Shown in pieces: positions 8,255-16,355 of a DNA stretch of 41,835 nt; position 1 is the stretch's first letter, and each line of letters starts with the position of its first letter. The notes below the pieces were generated by a model that saw only the letters and a list, made by a program, of their open reading frames with translations, searched no databases and had not been told where the DNA came from. The stretch comes from Dehalococcoidales bacterium (lineage in GTDB: Bacteria > Chloroflexota > Dehalococcoidia > Dehalococcoidales > Fen-1064). A program made the position numbers and the translations under genes. Location of the stretch: assembly GCA_016783135.1 (NCBI GenBank), contig JADHXC010000014.1, forward strand, positions 1 to 41,835. The letters run 5' to 3'.

Positions 8255-9661
8255 ATGAATATAGTCCTGGTGGTATTTGATTCGTGGCGCAAAGACTGCG
8301 CCGGTGCCTACGGCTCCCCAACATGGGGAAAGGTACATACGCCGAACTTCGAACGTTTTGCCGAGGAGTCCCTGGTCATGACCCGGGCATTCCCGGAGAC
8401 ACTGCCCACCCTGCCCGCTCGCCGTGCGATGTATGCTGGCCGGCGCGTGTACCCCTTCCACAACGGGGACTTTCGCCTGCATGGTGACTTCGTCGGTGCT
8501 CCCGGCTGGGGGCCGATTCCCGAGGAGCAGCCGACCCTTGCCGAGCTGTTGAGTGCGTCGCACTATCGCACTGCCCTCATTTCGGACGTGTACCACATGT
8601 TCAAGCCGTCCAAGAACTTCTGGCGGGGCTTCCACCAGTGGACGTTCCTGCGAGGGCAGGAAATCGACATGGCACGCTCGGGACCGCGGCTGACGCAGGA
8701 GGAGATAGACTACTGGCTGCCCCGGGAATTGCAGGAAGAGCAGTATGTCAGGTTCATCCAGAGATGCATCACCAACATCCGCGACCGCACTCGAGAGGAG
8801 GACTACTTCGCGCCACGAGTGCTCAGGGAAGCGGCGCTCTGGCTGGAGCAGAACCGGGACGCCGACAGGTTCTTCCTCACGGTTGAATCGTTCGACCCAC
8901 ACGAGCCCTGGCTGGTGCCCGAATATTACCGCAGGATGTACGTGGAGGAGGAGGGCAGGGAGAATGTGCTCTCCTTCTACCGCGATGTCTCGGACCTTGA
9001 CCAGAAGCTCCTCGCCCGCACGCGGGCGAACTACAGTGGTGAAGTCACCATGTGTGACCGCTGGTTCGGGTTTTTCATGGAGAAGCTGCGTACCATGGGT
9101 TTGCTCGATAATACGATGGTGATACTGACGTCCGACCACGGTCATTCCATTGGCGACCGTGATTATATGGGGAAGCAGGGGTATCCATCAGCGCCGGAGG
9201 TTTATGATATTCCCCTGATGATACGTTTCCCGGGGGCGGAGCACGCCGGTGCCAGTAGTGACCAGTTCGTACAGCACCATGATATCGCCGCGGTAATTCT
9301 GGAGGCGGCCGGTGTCGAGCCGCCGGCGGAGATTGAAGGTATCTCCTTCTTGGACAGTGCGATTTCCGGTAAGGCTGGGAAGCGCGACCACGTGACCGTC
9401 GGCTGGGGCTCGGCAGTAACCGTAATAAACGATCGCTGGTGGCTCAACTGCAAGGTGGACGGCACCGGGGTACTGCTCTACGACCTGAAGGAGGCGGAGC
9501 CTTTCGCGAAGAACGTGGCGGCGGAGAATGCGGAGGCCGTGAACGAGCTTTTTGCCCTGGCGAAGGCGGACGCTGCCGGAGGGTTCCCGGAGTGGATTCT
9601 TAAGCTTGCCCGAAGCCAGAAAGATGCCCCCGGTTGCAGCGACCTGGCAGCGCGTGCCTAG
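8255..9661 (+). CDS. Sulfatase-family (alkaline phosphatase superfamily) hydrolase with Thr nucleophile
   Basis: 468 residues, no signal peptide, so cytoplasmic. The fold is recognisable from IVLVVFDSWRKD at the start (metal Asp9), THTPNF-like VHTPNFERFAEE, DPHEPW near 214-219 and the metal site LTSDHGHSIGD (Asp294, His295). True sulfatases carry Cys or Ser in C/S-x-P-S/A-R, which is converted to formylglycine. Here the aligned motif is TLPAR (Thr52 to Arg56, then AMYAG), so formylglycine cannot form. Thr is the usual nucleophile in phosphodiesterase branches of this superfamily, so a phosphoester or phosphonate-ester hydrolase is likelier than a sulfatase. Substrate unknown. Own promoter; AAGGAG lies 8 nt before the ATG. 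It lies upstream of the CoA-transferase pair but is separated by about 380 bp and a new promoter. Confidence 0.85.
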   Translation: MNIVLVVFDSWRKDCAGAYGSPTWGKVHTPNFERFAEESLVMTRAFPETLPTLPARRAMYAGRRVYPFHNGDFRLHGDFVGAPGWGPIPEEQPTLAELLSASHYRTALISDVYHMFKPSKNFWRGFHQWTFLRGQEIDMARSGPRLTQEEIDYWLPRELQEEQYVRFIQRCITNIRDRTREEDYFAPRVLREAALWLEQNRDADRFFLTVESFDPHEPWLVPEYYRRMYVEEEGRENVLSFYRDVSDLDQKLLARTRANYSGEVTMCDRWFGFFMEKLRTMGLLDNTMVILTSDHGHSIGDRDYMGKQGYPSAPEVYDIPLMIRFPGAEHAGASSDQFVQHHDIAAVILEAAGVEPPAEIEGISFLDSAISGKAGKRDHVTVGWGSAVTVINDRWWLNCKVDGTGVLLYDLKEAEPFAKNVAAENAEAVNELFALAKADAAGGFPEWILKLARSQKDAPGCSDLAARA

Positions 9662-9710
9662 CAGGAACGGTGCCTGGCTGAATGAATGAGGGTACCTCGT
9701 CTTATGGGAA

Positions 9711-9777
9711 GAGACTCTTCGTTTCGCTCGGGGTGCGAGAAGAAGTGCGCTATTCTGAATAGAGCGAAAAATCTCGG
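9711..9777. repeat. REP-like dispersed palindromic repeat
   Basis: The left half GAGACTCTTCGTTTCGCTCG and the right half CTATTCTGAATAGAGCGA (then AAAATCTC) are degenerate inverted copies of the motif GAGATTCTTCGCTNCGCTC found at 34509-34535 and of GTCATTCTGAACGAAACGA at 34441. The same repeat family therefore occurs in two intergenic sites of the window. Confidence 0.5.
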
Positions 9778-9936
9778 TTGTTACGCTGACTCCCGTGAGT
9801 CGATATTGGTGTGGCTAAGGGGGCCGATGAAGACGCGTTCTCGTGAGTTCATCCTGCGGTCTCCACGTTCTGCCCGAACGATAAGCCATTACCTGAGACG
9901 ATGTCAATCGCAGACCGCCCCCTGGTGACCCATATA

Positions 9937-9965
9937 TTGACACTTCCCTGCCAAAGGACTACAAT
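9937..9965 (+). promoter_or_regulatory. Sigma-70 promoter for the CoA-transferase pair
   Basis: Perfect -35 TTGACA (9937-9942), 17-nt spacer, -10 TACAAT (9960-9965). Predicted start near 9972. Just downstream GGGAACA (9982-9988) and TGTTCCC (9994-10000) form a perfect 7-bp inverted repeat with a 5-nt loop, placed where a repressor could block elongation or where RNA could fold. The promoter also shows that the in-frame GTG at 9980 is too close to the start to be used. Confidence 0.75.
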
Positions 9966-10042
9966 CACGTACCACATGTGTGGGAACACCATATGTTCCC
10001 GGATTACCCCGAACTGATGCGCTATCCGGAGAGGAGAAAGGA

Positions 10043-11257
10043 ATGGAGCAGGCACTGTCAGATGTGAAGGTACTCGATATTACCCATCATATTGCTGGCC
10101 CCTACTGCACCAAGCTGCTTGCCGATTACGGCGCCGATGTCATCAAGATAGAAAGGCCCGGCGCTGGCGACCCGTCCAGGGGAATGGGGCCTTTTCTCGG
10201 GGATGACCCTCACCCGGATAAGAGCGGTCTATTTCTTCATCTCAATACCAGTAAGAGAGGGGTGACTCTGAATCTGACGAGCGGGAGCGGTCGGAAGCTC
10301 TTCAGGGAGCTTCTGGCCGGGGTGGATATCCTGGTGGAGAGCTTCGCCCCGCGGGTGATGCCGTCACTGGGACAGGCTTACGAAGAGCTGGAGAAGGTGA
10401 ACCCGAAGCTGGTGATGACATCGATATCCAATTTCGGACAGTCCGGACCGTACCGCGACTTCAAGGCATCGGAGCTTATCCTTTATGGCATGGGCGGCGC
10501 CATGAACGAGACCGGCACCCTGGACCGTTATCCCCTGAAGAAGGGCGGCAACGTAATCCAGTACCAGGCGGGCACAATCGCCGCGGTGGCCACCATGCTG
10601 GCCCTCTTCTCCAGCCGACTTCAGGGTATCGGCCAGCACGTGGATGTGCCCATCTTTGAGAGCCAGATGGGGACGATTGACAGGAGAATGAGCCATCTCC
10701 TGAGCTACCAGTATAACGGGGAGACCAGCTACAGACCTGACCCACTGCAGGAACCGGCCGGGTTTCCGGTGGGAGTGTATGCCTGCAATGATGGTTTCTT
10801 CCAGATTGCCGGGGGCTTTGTCTTCTGGTCAAGGATATGCCAGATGATGGACCGGCCCGACCTTGCAGACGACCCCGGCTTCAACACACCGCAGGGACAG
10901 CGGGACTCGGAGAACCTGGAGAGGTTCAGTGTTATCTGGTACCCGTGGATAGCGGAGCATACCAAGCTGGAGATTGTTACCGCCGGGCAGGCGGCCGGCG
11001 TGCTCTGCGGGCCGATAAGCACCAGTGAAGACCTGCTGAACGAACCGCACTGGAAAGAGAGGGGGTTCTGGGAGGAGATTGAGCACCCCGTTGCCGGTAA
11101 GATTACCTATCCGGGAGCGCCATTCAAGATGGCGGAGACCCCCTGGCAGGCAAGTCGGCCGGCTCCGCAGTTGGGAGAACACAATGCTGAAATCTTCGGT
11201 GAGTTGGGGTACTCAAGAGAAGACCTGGCGAGACTGCGGGAGAGCGGCGTAATATAG
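10043..11257 (+). CDS. CaiB/BaiF family CoA-transferase, catalytic Asp replaced
   Basis: 404 residues from the ATG at 10043, chosen because GGAGAGGAGAAAGG lies just upstream; the open frame extends to a GTG at 9980 without a ribosome site. Family III CoA-transferase features: VKVLDITHHIAGPYCTKLLADYGADVIKIE at the start, HLNTSKRGVTLNL, SISNFGQSGPYRD, and GQHVDVPIFES. These enzymes move CoA between carboxylic acids using an Asp that becomes a CoA thioester. At that position (formyl-CoA transferase motif GDYAAG) this protein reads IQYQAG, so the catalytic Asp is Gln173. It may therefore be a non-catalytic partner of the next gene product, as in two-subunit CoA-transferases, or use another residue. 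The next gene starts 33 nt after its stop. Confidence 0.92.
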   Translation: MEQALSDVKVLDITHHIAGPYCTKLLADYGADVIKIERPGAGDPSRGMGPFLGDDPHPDKSGLFLHLNTSKRGVTLNLTSGSGRKLFRELLAGVDILVESFAPRVMPSLGQAYEELEKVNPKLVMTSISNFGQSGPYRDFKASELILYGMGGAMNETGTLDRYPLKKGGNVIQYQAGTIAAVATMLALFSSRLQGIGQHVDVPIFESQMGTIDRRMSHLLSYQYNGETSYRPDPLQEPAGFPVGVYACNDGFFQIAGGFVFWSRICQMMDRPDLADDPGFNTPQGQRDSENLERFSVIWYPWIAEHTKLEIVTAGQAAGVLCGPISTSEDLLNEPHWKERGFWEEIEHPVAGKITYPGAPFKMAETPWQASRPAPQLGEHNAEIFGELGYSREDLARLRESGVI

Positions 11258-11290
11258 ACGCCGGTCCTGGTGCAACGAGAGGAGATGATT

Positions 11291-12598
11291 ATGGCTGAGT
11301 TGCCTTTAGAAGGAATCAGAGTTGTAGATATAACCGTAATCTATGCCGGGCCTTTTGCGGCCATGAATCTGGCGGACTGGGGGGCTGAGGTCATTCGCGT
11401 CGAGTCGCTCAAGCACTTCCAGGTCCTCACCAGAGGAGGCATAGCCCACCCGCCACAGGATATCGTCTCCAACCCGACACGTACCGGTGGGCTGGCAACC
11501 TACTGCGGCCGGGATGTCAGCTTCCGACCGTGGAACCGCTGGACTCTTTTCAATGCCCACGCCCGGAACAAGCTTGGCTGTACCATGGACCTGACCCAGC
11601 CCGGGGGCAAGGAGCTATTCAAGCGTCTCATCGCGGTGAGTGACGTCTTCCTGGAAAGTAATGCGCCTCATGTTGTCGAGAACTTCGGTCTGACCTATGA
11701 CGTACTGAAGGAAGTGAATCCGAAGCTGATTATGCTCTCCATGCCCGGTTTCGGGAACTCGGGGCCTTACAAGTACTACCGTGCCCTCGGTGTCCATCAG
11801 GAAGGGTTTATCGGACACACCTACCTCCGGGGCTATCCGGACAGCGACCCTTCAACCACATCCACCCTTTACCATGCCGACGAAGCCTCCGGGGCCAGCG
11901 CGGCCCTGGCCGTGCTGATGGCCCTGCACTATCGGAACCGTACCGGCAAGGGGCAGTACATCGATATGTCCCAGGCGGAGGCGACCATGCCCCACCTCGG
12001 TGAAGCCATCATGGACTACTCGATGAACCGGCGTGTCCAGACCAGCACTGGCAATCGCCTGCCCGGAGCGGCCCCCTGCGGCTGCTACCGTTGCCAGGGG
12101 GAGGACCGCTGGATAAACATCACGGTTACTTCGGACGAGGAATGGCAGGGCCTGTGCCGGGTCATGGGAAACCCGGAATGGACCCGCGACGAGCGATTTT
12201 CCGATAGCCTGAACCGAGACCGTCATCAGGACGACATGGACACACTCATCGAGGAGTGGACGAGCCAGAACAACCACTACGACCTCATGTTCCGGCTCCA
12301 GAAAGAGGGTGTCCCTGCCGGACCGGTGATATTCGAGGACGATGCCTATACCGACCCTCACCTCAAGGAGCGCAACTTCTTCCAGGAGGTTACCCACGAG
12401 GAGTGCGGCACCCACATGTACCCCACTTTCGGGTTTCGCATGTCCCGGACTCCCAACAGCATTCGGCGCCCGCCGGTACGCCTTGGCGAGCATAACGAGT
12501 ACGTCTACAAGGAGGTCCTCAAGGTCTCTGACGAAGAGTACCGGCAGCTCGAGGAAGAGGGTCATATCGGCATGGACTACGCACCGGAGATACCTTGA
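11291..12598 (+). CDS. CaiB/BaiF family CoA-transferase, catalytic Asp present
   Basis: 435 residues. I take the ATG at 11291 (GAGAGGAG ends 6 nt upstream); in-frame starts at 11270 and 11285 are less well placed. Family III CoA-transferase: IRVVDITVIYAGPFAAMNLADWGAEVIRVE, MDLTQPGGKELF, SMPGFGNSGPYK, GKGQYIDMSQAEA. The active-site stretch LYHADEASG keeps the catalytic Asp (Asp197). The end SIRRPPVRLGEHNEYV is typical. It follows the first CoA-transferase within one transcript and ends before a strong terminator. Activated acids could feed the acyl-CoA dehydrogenases encoded just downstream on the other strand; that link is inference. Confidence 0.95.
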   Translation: MAELPLEGIRVVDITVIYAGPFAAMNLADWGAEVIRVESLKHFQVLTRGGIAHPPQDIVSNPTRTGGLATYCGRDVSFRPWNRWTLFNAHARNKLGCTMDLTQPGGKELFKRLIAVSDVFLESNAPHVVENFGLTYDVLKEVNPKLIMLSMPGFGNSGPYKYYRALGVHQEGFIGHTYLRGYPDSDPSTTSTLYHADEASGASAALAVLMALHYRNRTGKGQYIDMSQAEATMPHLGEAIMDYSMNRRVQTSTGNRLPGAAPCGCYRCQGEDRWINITVTSDEEWQGLCRVMGNPEWTRDERFSDSLNRDRHQDDMDTLIEEWTSQNNHYDLMFRLQKEGVPAGPVIFEDDAYTDPHLKERNFFQEVTHEECGTHMYPTFGFRMSRTPNSIRRPPVRLGEHNEYVYKEVLKVSDEEYRQLEEEGHIGMDYAPEIP

Positions 12599-12629
12599 AG
12601 CGACCACACGCTGGCTTCAGAAGGCAAGG

Positions 12630-12663
12630 GGGGATTTCGTAAAGGTGAAATCCCCTTTTCTGT
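12630..12663 (+). terminator. Rho-independent terminator of the CoA-transferase operon
   Basis: Perfect 9-bp stem GGGGATTTC (12630-12638) with GAAATCCCC (12647-12655), 8-nt loop, followed by TTTTCTGTTTTC. Confidence 0.85.
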
Positions 12664-12738
12664 TTTCTTTATCCGTGGTACGGTTTCCTCACCCAACAGG
12701 TCAGGTGCCATACCGGTGCAGGCGCTTAGCTGGTGTGC

Positions 12739-12782
12739 TATGATTTGAGGAGTTTCGGAAGTCTCTGGCAAAGAGACCTCCT
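12739..12782 (+). promoter_or_regulatory. Candidate -10 box and leader hairpin before the Cys-motif gene
   Basis: TATGAT (12739-12744) is a fair -10 box without a good -35. The RNA would start near 12750 and quickly form a stem: GTCTCT (12761-12766) with AGAGAC (12772-12777), extended below a bulge by AGGAG (12748-12752) with CTCCT (12778-12782). Leader about 110 nt. Confidence 0.35.
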
Positions 12783-12859
12783 GAGAGAGACAGAAGTTAC
12801 TCGTGCGCGGGGAGCTGCATTGAGATTGTGTGGATATCAGGGGTGAGAAAGGCGGTAAC

Positions 12860-13258
12860 ATGGACGTAGAAGAGATTGAACGGGTAGTTACGGAGGAGTC
12901 CGGTGACGCTGGGGGTGAAGGCCGTCTTGCCTGTGCCCGCGCCAGGGGTATAGCCAGAAGACTCGGCGTGACTCCCGAGGAGGTTGGGGATGCTGCCGAC
13001 CGGCTGAGTTTGAGAATCGTGGACTGCCAGATGGGGTGTTTCGGCTCCAAAAAAGCCACTCACGAAGACCTGGACAACGTTCAGGTACCGGAAGCCCTCG
13101 CCGAGGAGATAATGGCATCTCTTGTGGACGGACAGCTTCCCTGTGCCGCAGCATTTGAAGTGGCCCGGAAGGTGAAGGTCACCCCCAGGGAAGTCGGCGA
13201 CGCCGCCACCAAGCTGCAGGTCAGGATAAGTAAATGCCAGCTTGGCTGCTTTCCCTAG
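12860..13258 (+). CDS. Small duplicated protein with C-Q-x-G-C-F motifs
   Basis: 132 residues from the ATG at 12860 (AGGCGG upstream; an in-frame GTG at 12830 has no ribosome site). It consists of two related halves of about 55 residues. Half 1 has LACARARGIARRLGVTPEEVG then DCQMGCFG; half 2 has LPCAAAFEVARKVKVTPREVG then KCQLGCFP. Each half looks like a helix-turn-helix-type helical unit ending in Cys-Gln-x-Gly-Cys, plus an upstream Cys, giving three conserved Cys per half. That pattern suggests metal or iron-sulfur binding, perhaps a redox-sensing regulator. I cannot assign a function. It lies between the CoA-transferases and the convergent acyl-CoA dehydrogenases, 27 bp from the latter. 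Confidence 0.8.
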   Translation: MDVEEIERVVTEESGDAGGEGRLACARARGIARRLGVTPEEVGDAADRLSLRIVDCQMGCFGSKKATHEDLDNVQVPEALAEEIMASLVDGQLPCAAAFEVARKVKVTPREVGDAATKLQVRISKCQLGCFP

Positions 13259-13284
13259 CGCGTTATCGTGCTATCCCGCGCTCT

Positions 13285-14403
13285 CTACACGTCCAGCAAT
13301 TGGGCGATTCGTTCGCGGTGGTAATCAGCGTCACCGAAGGCGACCTGTGAAGACTTGGCGCGCTTGAAGTACAGGTGCATATCGTGGTCCCAGGTGAAAC
13401 CGATACCGCCGTGCACCTGGACACCCTCGAAGGCGGCGTGCTTGTAGGCGTCGCTGCACCATGCCTTGGCCACGGAAGCGGCCAGCGTTTTCCCCGGGTC
13501 GTTCTCGTCAATAGTCCAGGCGGCATAATAGACGATTGACGTTGCCCCCTCCACCTCGACAGCTACATTGGCCAGCTTGTGCTGGATAGCCTGGAAGGTG
13601 CCGATTGGTACGCCGAACTGCTCCCTCTCCTTGGCGTAGTCGACACTCGTTTCCAGCGCCCAGCGGGCGCCGCCCATCATCCAGGCGCATTCTCCCACGA
13701 TAGCCTCATCGAGCAGGTTGCGGACTACCGGCCACCCGCCGTTAAGCTCTCCGAGGAGGTTACTTCCGGGCACGGTGACATCGCTGAAGGTTACCTCGCA
13801 CAGCTTCTCACCCGTCATTGTGCTCAGTACCTCTACCCGAAGTCCTTCCGATTTAGTATCCACCAGGAAAAGGCTGATACCCTCCTTCGTCCGGGCAACA
13901 CATATCAGGTGGTCGGCAATATGCGCGTCGGGGACGAACAGCTTGGTGCCGTTGATGACGAAGTCCTGTCCGGAAGGACTGGCGGTGACGGCTATGCCGG
14001 ATGGCTCAAGGTCACCGGACGCCTCCAGCAGGGCCATTGTCATGATAGTCTCGCCACCGGCTATCGCCGGGAGGAAACGCTGCTTCTGCTCTTCGTTGCC
14101 GGCGGCAAGGATTGTCCGCCCGGCGTAGACTACCGTGGGTACGAACGGGCCGGGCACCAGAGCGCGCCCCATCTCTTCGAGCAGCACGGCAAGGTCGAGG
14201 AAGGTGCTGCCGACCCCGTCGTATTCTTCGGGGAACGCCAGCCCGTGCCAGCTGAGGTCGGCCATCTGCCGCCAGAGCTCCGGCGAGTAGCCCTTGTCAT
14301 CGTCCATCATGTCACGCACCAGCTTCTTGGGGCACTCTTTTTCGAGGAAGTCCCGGGCTGATGTTTTCAACATTACTTGCTCTTCGCCAAGGTCAAAGTC
14401 CAT
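13285..14403 (-). CDS. Acyl-CoA dehydrogenase
   Basis: 372 residues, a flavin enzyme that puts an alpha,beta double bond into an acyl-CoA and passes electrons to ETF. Typical features: FPEEYDGVGSTFLDLAVLLEEMGR in the N-terminal helical domain, TMALLEAS, INGTKLFVPDAHIADHLI in the beta domain, then REQFGVPIGTFQAIQHKLA and QVHGGIGFTWDHDMHLYFKR in the C-terminal domain. Length and divergence from the next gene match subunits of the paired, heteromeric dehydrogenases used on bulky substrates such as steroid side chains. It is translated 17 nt after the companion gene with GAGAGGAG upstream. Substrate unknown. Confidence 0.93.
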   Translation of the reverse strand: MDFDLGEEQVMLKTSARDFLEKECPKKLVRDMMDDDKGYSPELWRQMADLSWHGLAFPEEYDGVGSTFLDLAVLLEEMGRALVPGPFVPTVVYAGRTILAAGNEEQKQRFLPAIAGGETIMTMALLEASGDLEPSGIAVTASPSGQDFVINGTKLFVPDAHIADHLICVARTKEGISLFLVDTKSEGLRVEVLSTMTGEKLCEVTFSDVTVPGSNLLGELNGGWPVVRNLLDEAIVGECAWMMGGARWALETSVDYAKEREQFGVPIGTFQAIQHKLANVAVEVEGATSIVYYAAWTIDENDPGKTLAASVAKAWCSDAYKHAAFEGVQVHGGIGFTWDHDMHLYFKRAKSSQVAFGDADYHRERIAQLLDV

Positions 14404-14420
14404 GATAGTCTCCTCTCGCC

Positions 14421-15605
14421 CTACTGCCTGGGCAGTCCCAGGACCCTCTGAGCGATGATATTCCGCTTGATTTCTGAAGTACCGGTCTCGATGGTGTTGC
14501 CGCGTGACCGGAGGAAACCATACTGCCAGCGACCGTGGTCGACGGCATGTTTTGAGCCTCGCACAAGTCGGCTGTACGGACCCTGTATCTCCATTGCCAG
14601 ATCCTGGAGACGCTGGTTGAATTCCATACTGAAGACGCTGCTTACCGCTCCCTGCGGGCCCGGACGACCCTCCCTGAGTTCGTGGGTAAGTCCGCGGAGC
14701 GCCATATATTTGAGGACCATCGTCTCAACGTAGAGCTGGGCCAGCCGCTGCCTGACCATGGGTTCACGGTTGCGTTCCATCTCCTTGGCCAGCCGGATGA
14801 TATCCTTGACCGAGTTTTCCCGCGCTATGGCAGTACCGGCACTTGACCTCTCGAACTCAAGGGCACCGGCAGCCACGTACCAGCCCATGTTCACTTCCCC
14901 TATTACCTGGTCTCTGGGGAAACGGACGTTGTCAAAGAATGCCTCGTTGAACTCGGCGGTACCGGTGATATTGCGCAGCGGGCTTACGGTAATACCGGGC
15001 GTTTTCATATCAAGGAAGAGGTAGCTGATACCACGGTGCTTGCGTGCTTCCGGGTCTGTCCTTACCAGCAGTACCCCCCAGTCTGCCAGGTGGGCGCCGC
15101 TGCTCCAGACCTTTTGCCCGTTGACGACCCAGTGGTCACCATCCTCAACGGCCCGGGTCTGGACGTTAGCCATATCGGAGCCGGCTTCCGGTTCCGAGTA
15201 GAAGGTGCACCATATTTCCTCGGCACTGAGGATTTTCGGCAGGTAGCGCTTCTTCTGCTCCTCGGTGCCGTGGGCCAGAAAAGCCGGCCCGCACCAGCCG
15301 ATGCCGTGGGCATTGGACAGGCCGGGGGCGCGATGTCTGGCAATCTCCTCATAGAAGATTACCTGCTCCATGATGGTCCCGCCGCGGCCGCCGTACTCCC
15401 TGGGCCAGGTAATGCCGACGAAACCGGCATCGTAGAGCTTGCGGTGCCACCAGACGCTGAAATCGTGGTACTCTTTCGAGTCGACCTCGGGCCCGGCGAT
15501 ATCCCTCCGTCCGTACCACTCAGGTAGCTCCTTCATGTGCACCGCGAGCCATTGCTTGAGTTCGTCCCGGAACGATTCTTCCTCCGGTGTATAAGAGAAA
15601 TCCAT
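14421..15605 (-). CDS. Acyl-CoA dehydrogenase (companion subunit)
   Basis: 394 residues. WPREYGGRGGTIMEQVIFYEE and WCTFYSEPEAGSDMANVQTRA are the classic N-terminal and FAD/substrate signatures; the beta domain reads VVNGQKVWSSGAHLADWGVLL, and the protein ends GTSEIKRNIIAQRVLGLPRQ. It belongs to the FadE/CaiA-like branch with a full-length C-terminal domain. GGGAGGGAG precedes the ATG. Encoded directly upstream of the 372-residue dehydrogenase; the two may form a heterotetramer. Electron acceptor genes (etfAB) are not in the window. Confidence 0.93.
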   Translation of the reverse strand: MDFSYTPEEESFRDELKQWLAVHMKELPEWYGRRDIAGPEVDSKEYHDFSVWWHRKLYDAGFVGITWPREYGGRGGTIMEQVIFYEEIARHRAPGLSNAHGIGWCGPAFLAHGTEEQKKRYLPKILSAEEIWCTFYSEPEAGSDMANVQTRAVEDGDHWVVNGQKVWSSGAHLADWGVLLVRTDPEARKHRGISYLFLDMKTPGITVSPLRNITGTAEFNEAFFDNVRFPRDQVIGEVNMGWYVAAGALEFERSSAGTAIARENSVKDIIRLAKEMERNREPMVRQRLAQLYVETMVLKYMALRGLTHELREGRPGPQGAVSSVFSMEFNQRLQDLAMEIQGPYSRLVRGSKHAVDHGRWQYGFLRSRGNTIETGTSEIKRNIIAQRVLGLPRQ

Positions 15606-15673
15606 CTCTCCCTCCCTGGTTTCAGATTACTAACCGTTAACTGCTGCCGTCTCAACCCTGCCAATTGGGAGTT

Positions 15674-16273
15674 TTAGAGGTGCCTCACCATTTCCAGGCA
15701 GGCATTGAGCTCATCGTAAAAAGCCAGCGACTTCTCGTCGTAGCGGGCTTGCATGAGGTGCGCCTCCGAAGGGTGAAAGACCTCTTCCTCCCCGCAGGGC
15801 GTCATCGGCAGCAAGGTATCGCTGAAGCCGTCCCATTTCCGGTTCACGGGAAGCTCCGCGTTCACCAGTGGCGGGTCCAGCGTTGCATCCACCAGTACGA
15901 GCTTGCCATCTATCTCTACCTTGCAGGCCAGGTGGTGGCTCATGGGCAGCTCCCGGGATAGTTCTCTGAGTTGCTGCGGGTAATCGTCGAGGACCTCGGC
16001 ACGCTCGCCCCACCTGAAGGGATAGACCGCATACAGGACGAGTAGCCCCAGCCTCTGGAACATGTTGCCCAGGAGAAAGTGCTTCGGTGTGCATGAACCC
16101 CGGCCCAGTTTGAGGATGTCAACGTACCGCTCGGCATCGATAAGGTCGGGAAGCACGGCGTAGGGGATATCCCGGACCTTCTCATAGACACTGATTCTCG
16201 CCTGGACAGGGTCCTTGCCCCAGGTCCACTGCCGGAACTTGTCGTCCAGGATTGCGTCTGTGGCTATTGACAT
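15674..16273 (-). CDS. Transglutaminase-like cysteine protease-fold protein
   Basis: 199 residues from the ATG at 16271-16273; the frame stays open to 16390 but the extra part would overlap the previous gene and has no ribosome site. A likely Cys-His-Asp triad is visible: Cys in GRGSCTPKHFLLG, His in MSHHLACKVEIDGK and Asp in LVDATLDPP. This is the order and spacing of the transglutaminase-like superfamily. No signal peptide or TM helix. It sits directly after a membrane protein with a DUF4129 tail, and in many bacteria transglutaminase core and DUF4129 tail are one TgpA-like protein. Whether this gene supplies the missing domain or does something unrelated is open. Confidence 0.65.
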   Translation of the reverse strand: MSIATDAILDDKFRQWTWGKDPVQARISVYEKVRDIPYAVLPDLIDAERYVDILKLGRGSCTPKHFLLGNMFQRLGLLVLYAVYPFRWGERAEVLDDYPQQLRELSRELPMSHHLACKVEIDGKLVLVDATLDPPLVNAELPVNRKWDGFSDTLLPMTPCGEEEVFHPSEAHLMQARYDEKSLAFYDELNACLEMVRHL

Positions 16274-16355
16274 GTCTAACGCCTGCCCTGCATGAGTACA
16301 TGGGCTTTTCTGTGTTGTCGCTTGATAATGAAGATAGCAGATAAGCCGAAGGAGG

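Larger units (their letters stand above)
9662..10042. other. Intergenic region: degenerate repeat, promoter and leader hairpin
   Basis: 381 bp. An 80-codon open frame (9686-9928) has no ribosome site and overlaps repeat sequence, so I do not call it a gene. The region holds a palindromic repeat (9711-9777), a consensus promoter (9937-9965) and a hairpin in the leader (9982-10000). Confidence 0.7.

Noticed and set aside
9686-9928. Small protein gene of 80 codons
   Set aside because: Overlaps the palindromic repeat at 9711-9777, has no ribosome site and Arg/Ser-rich random composition.
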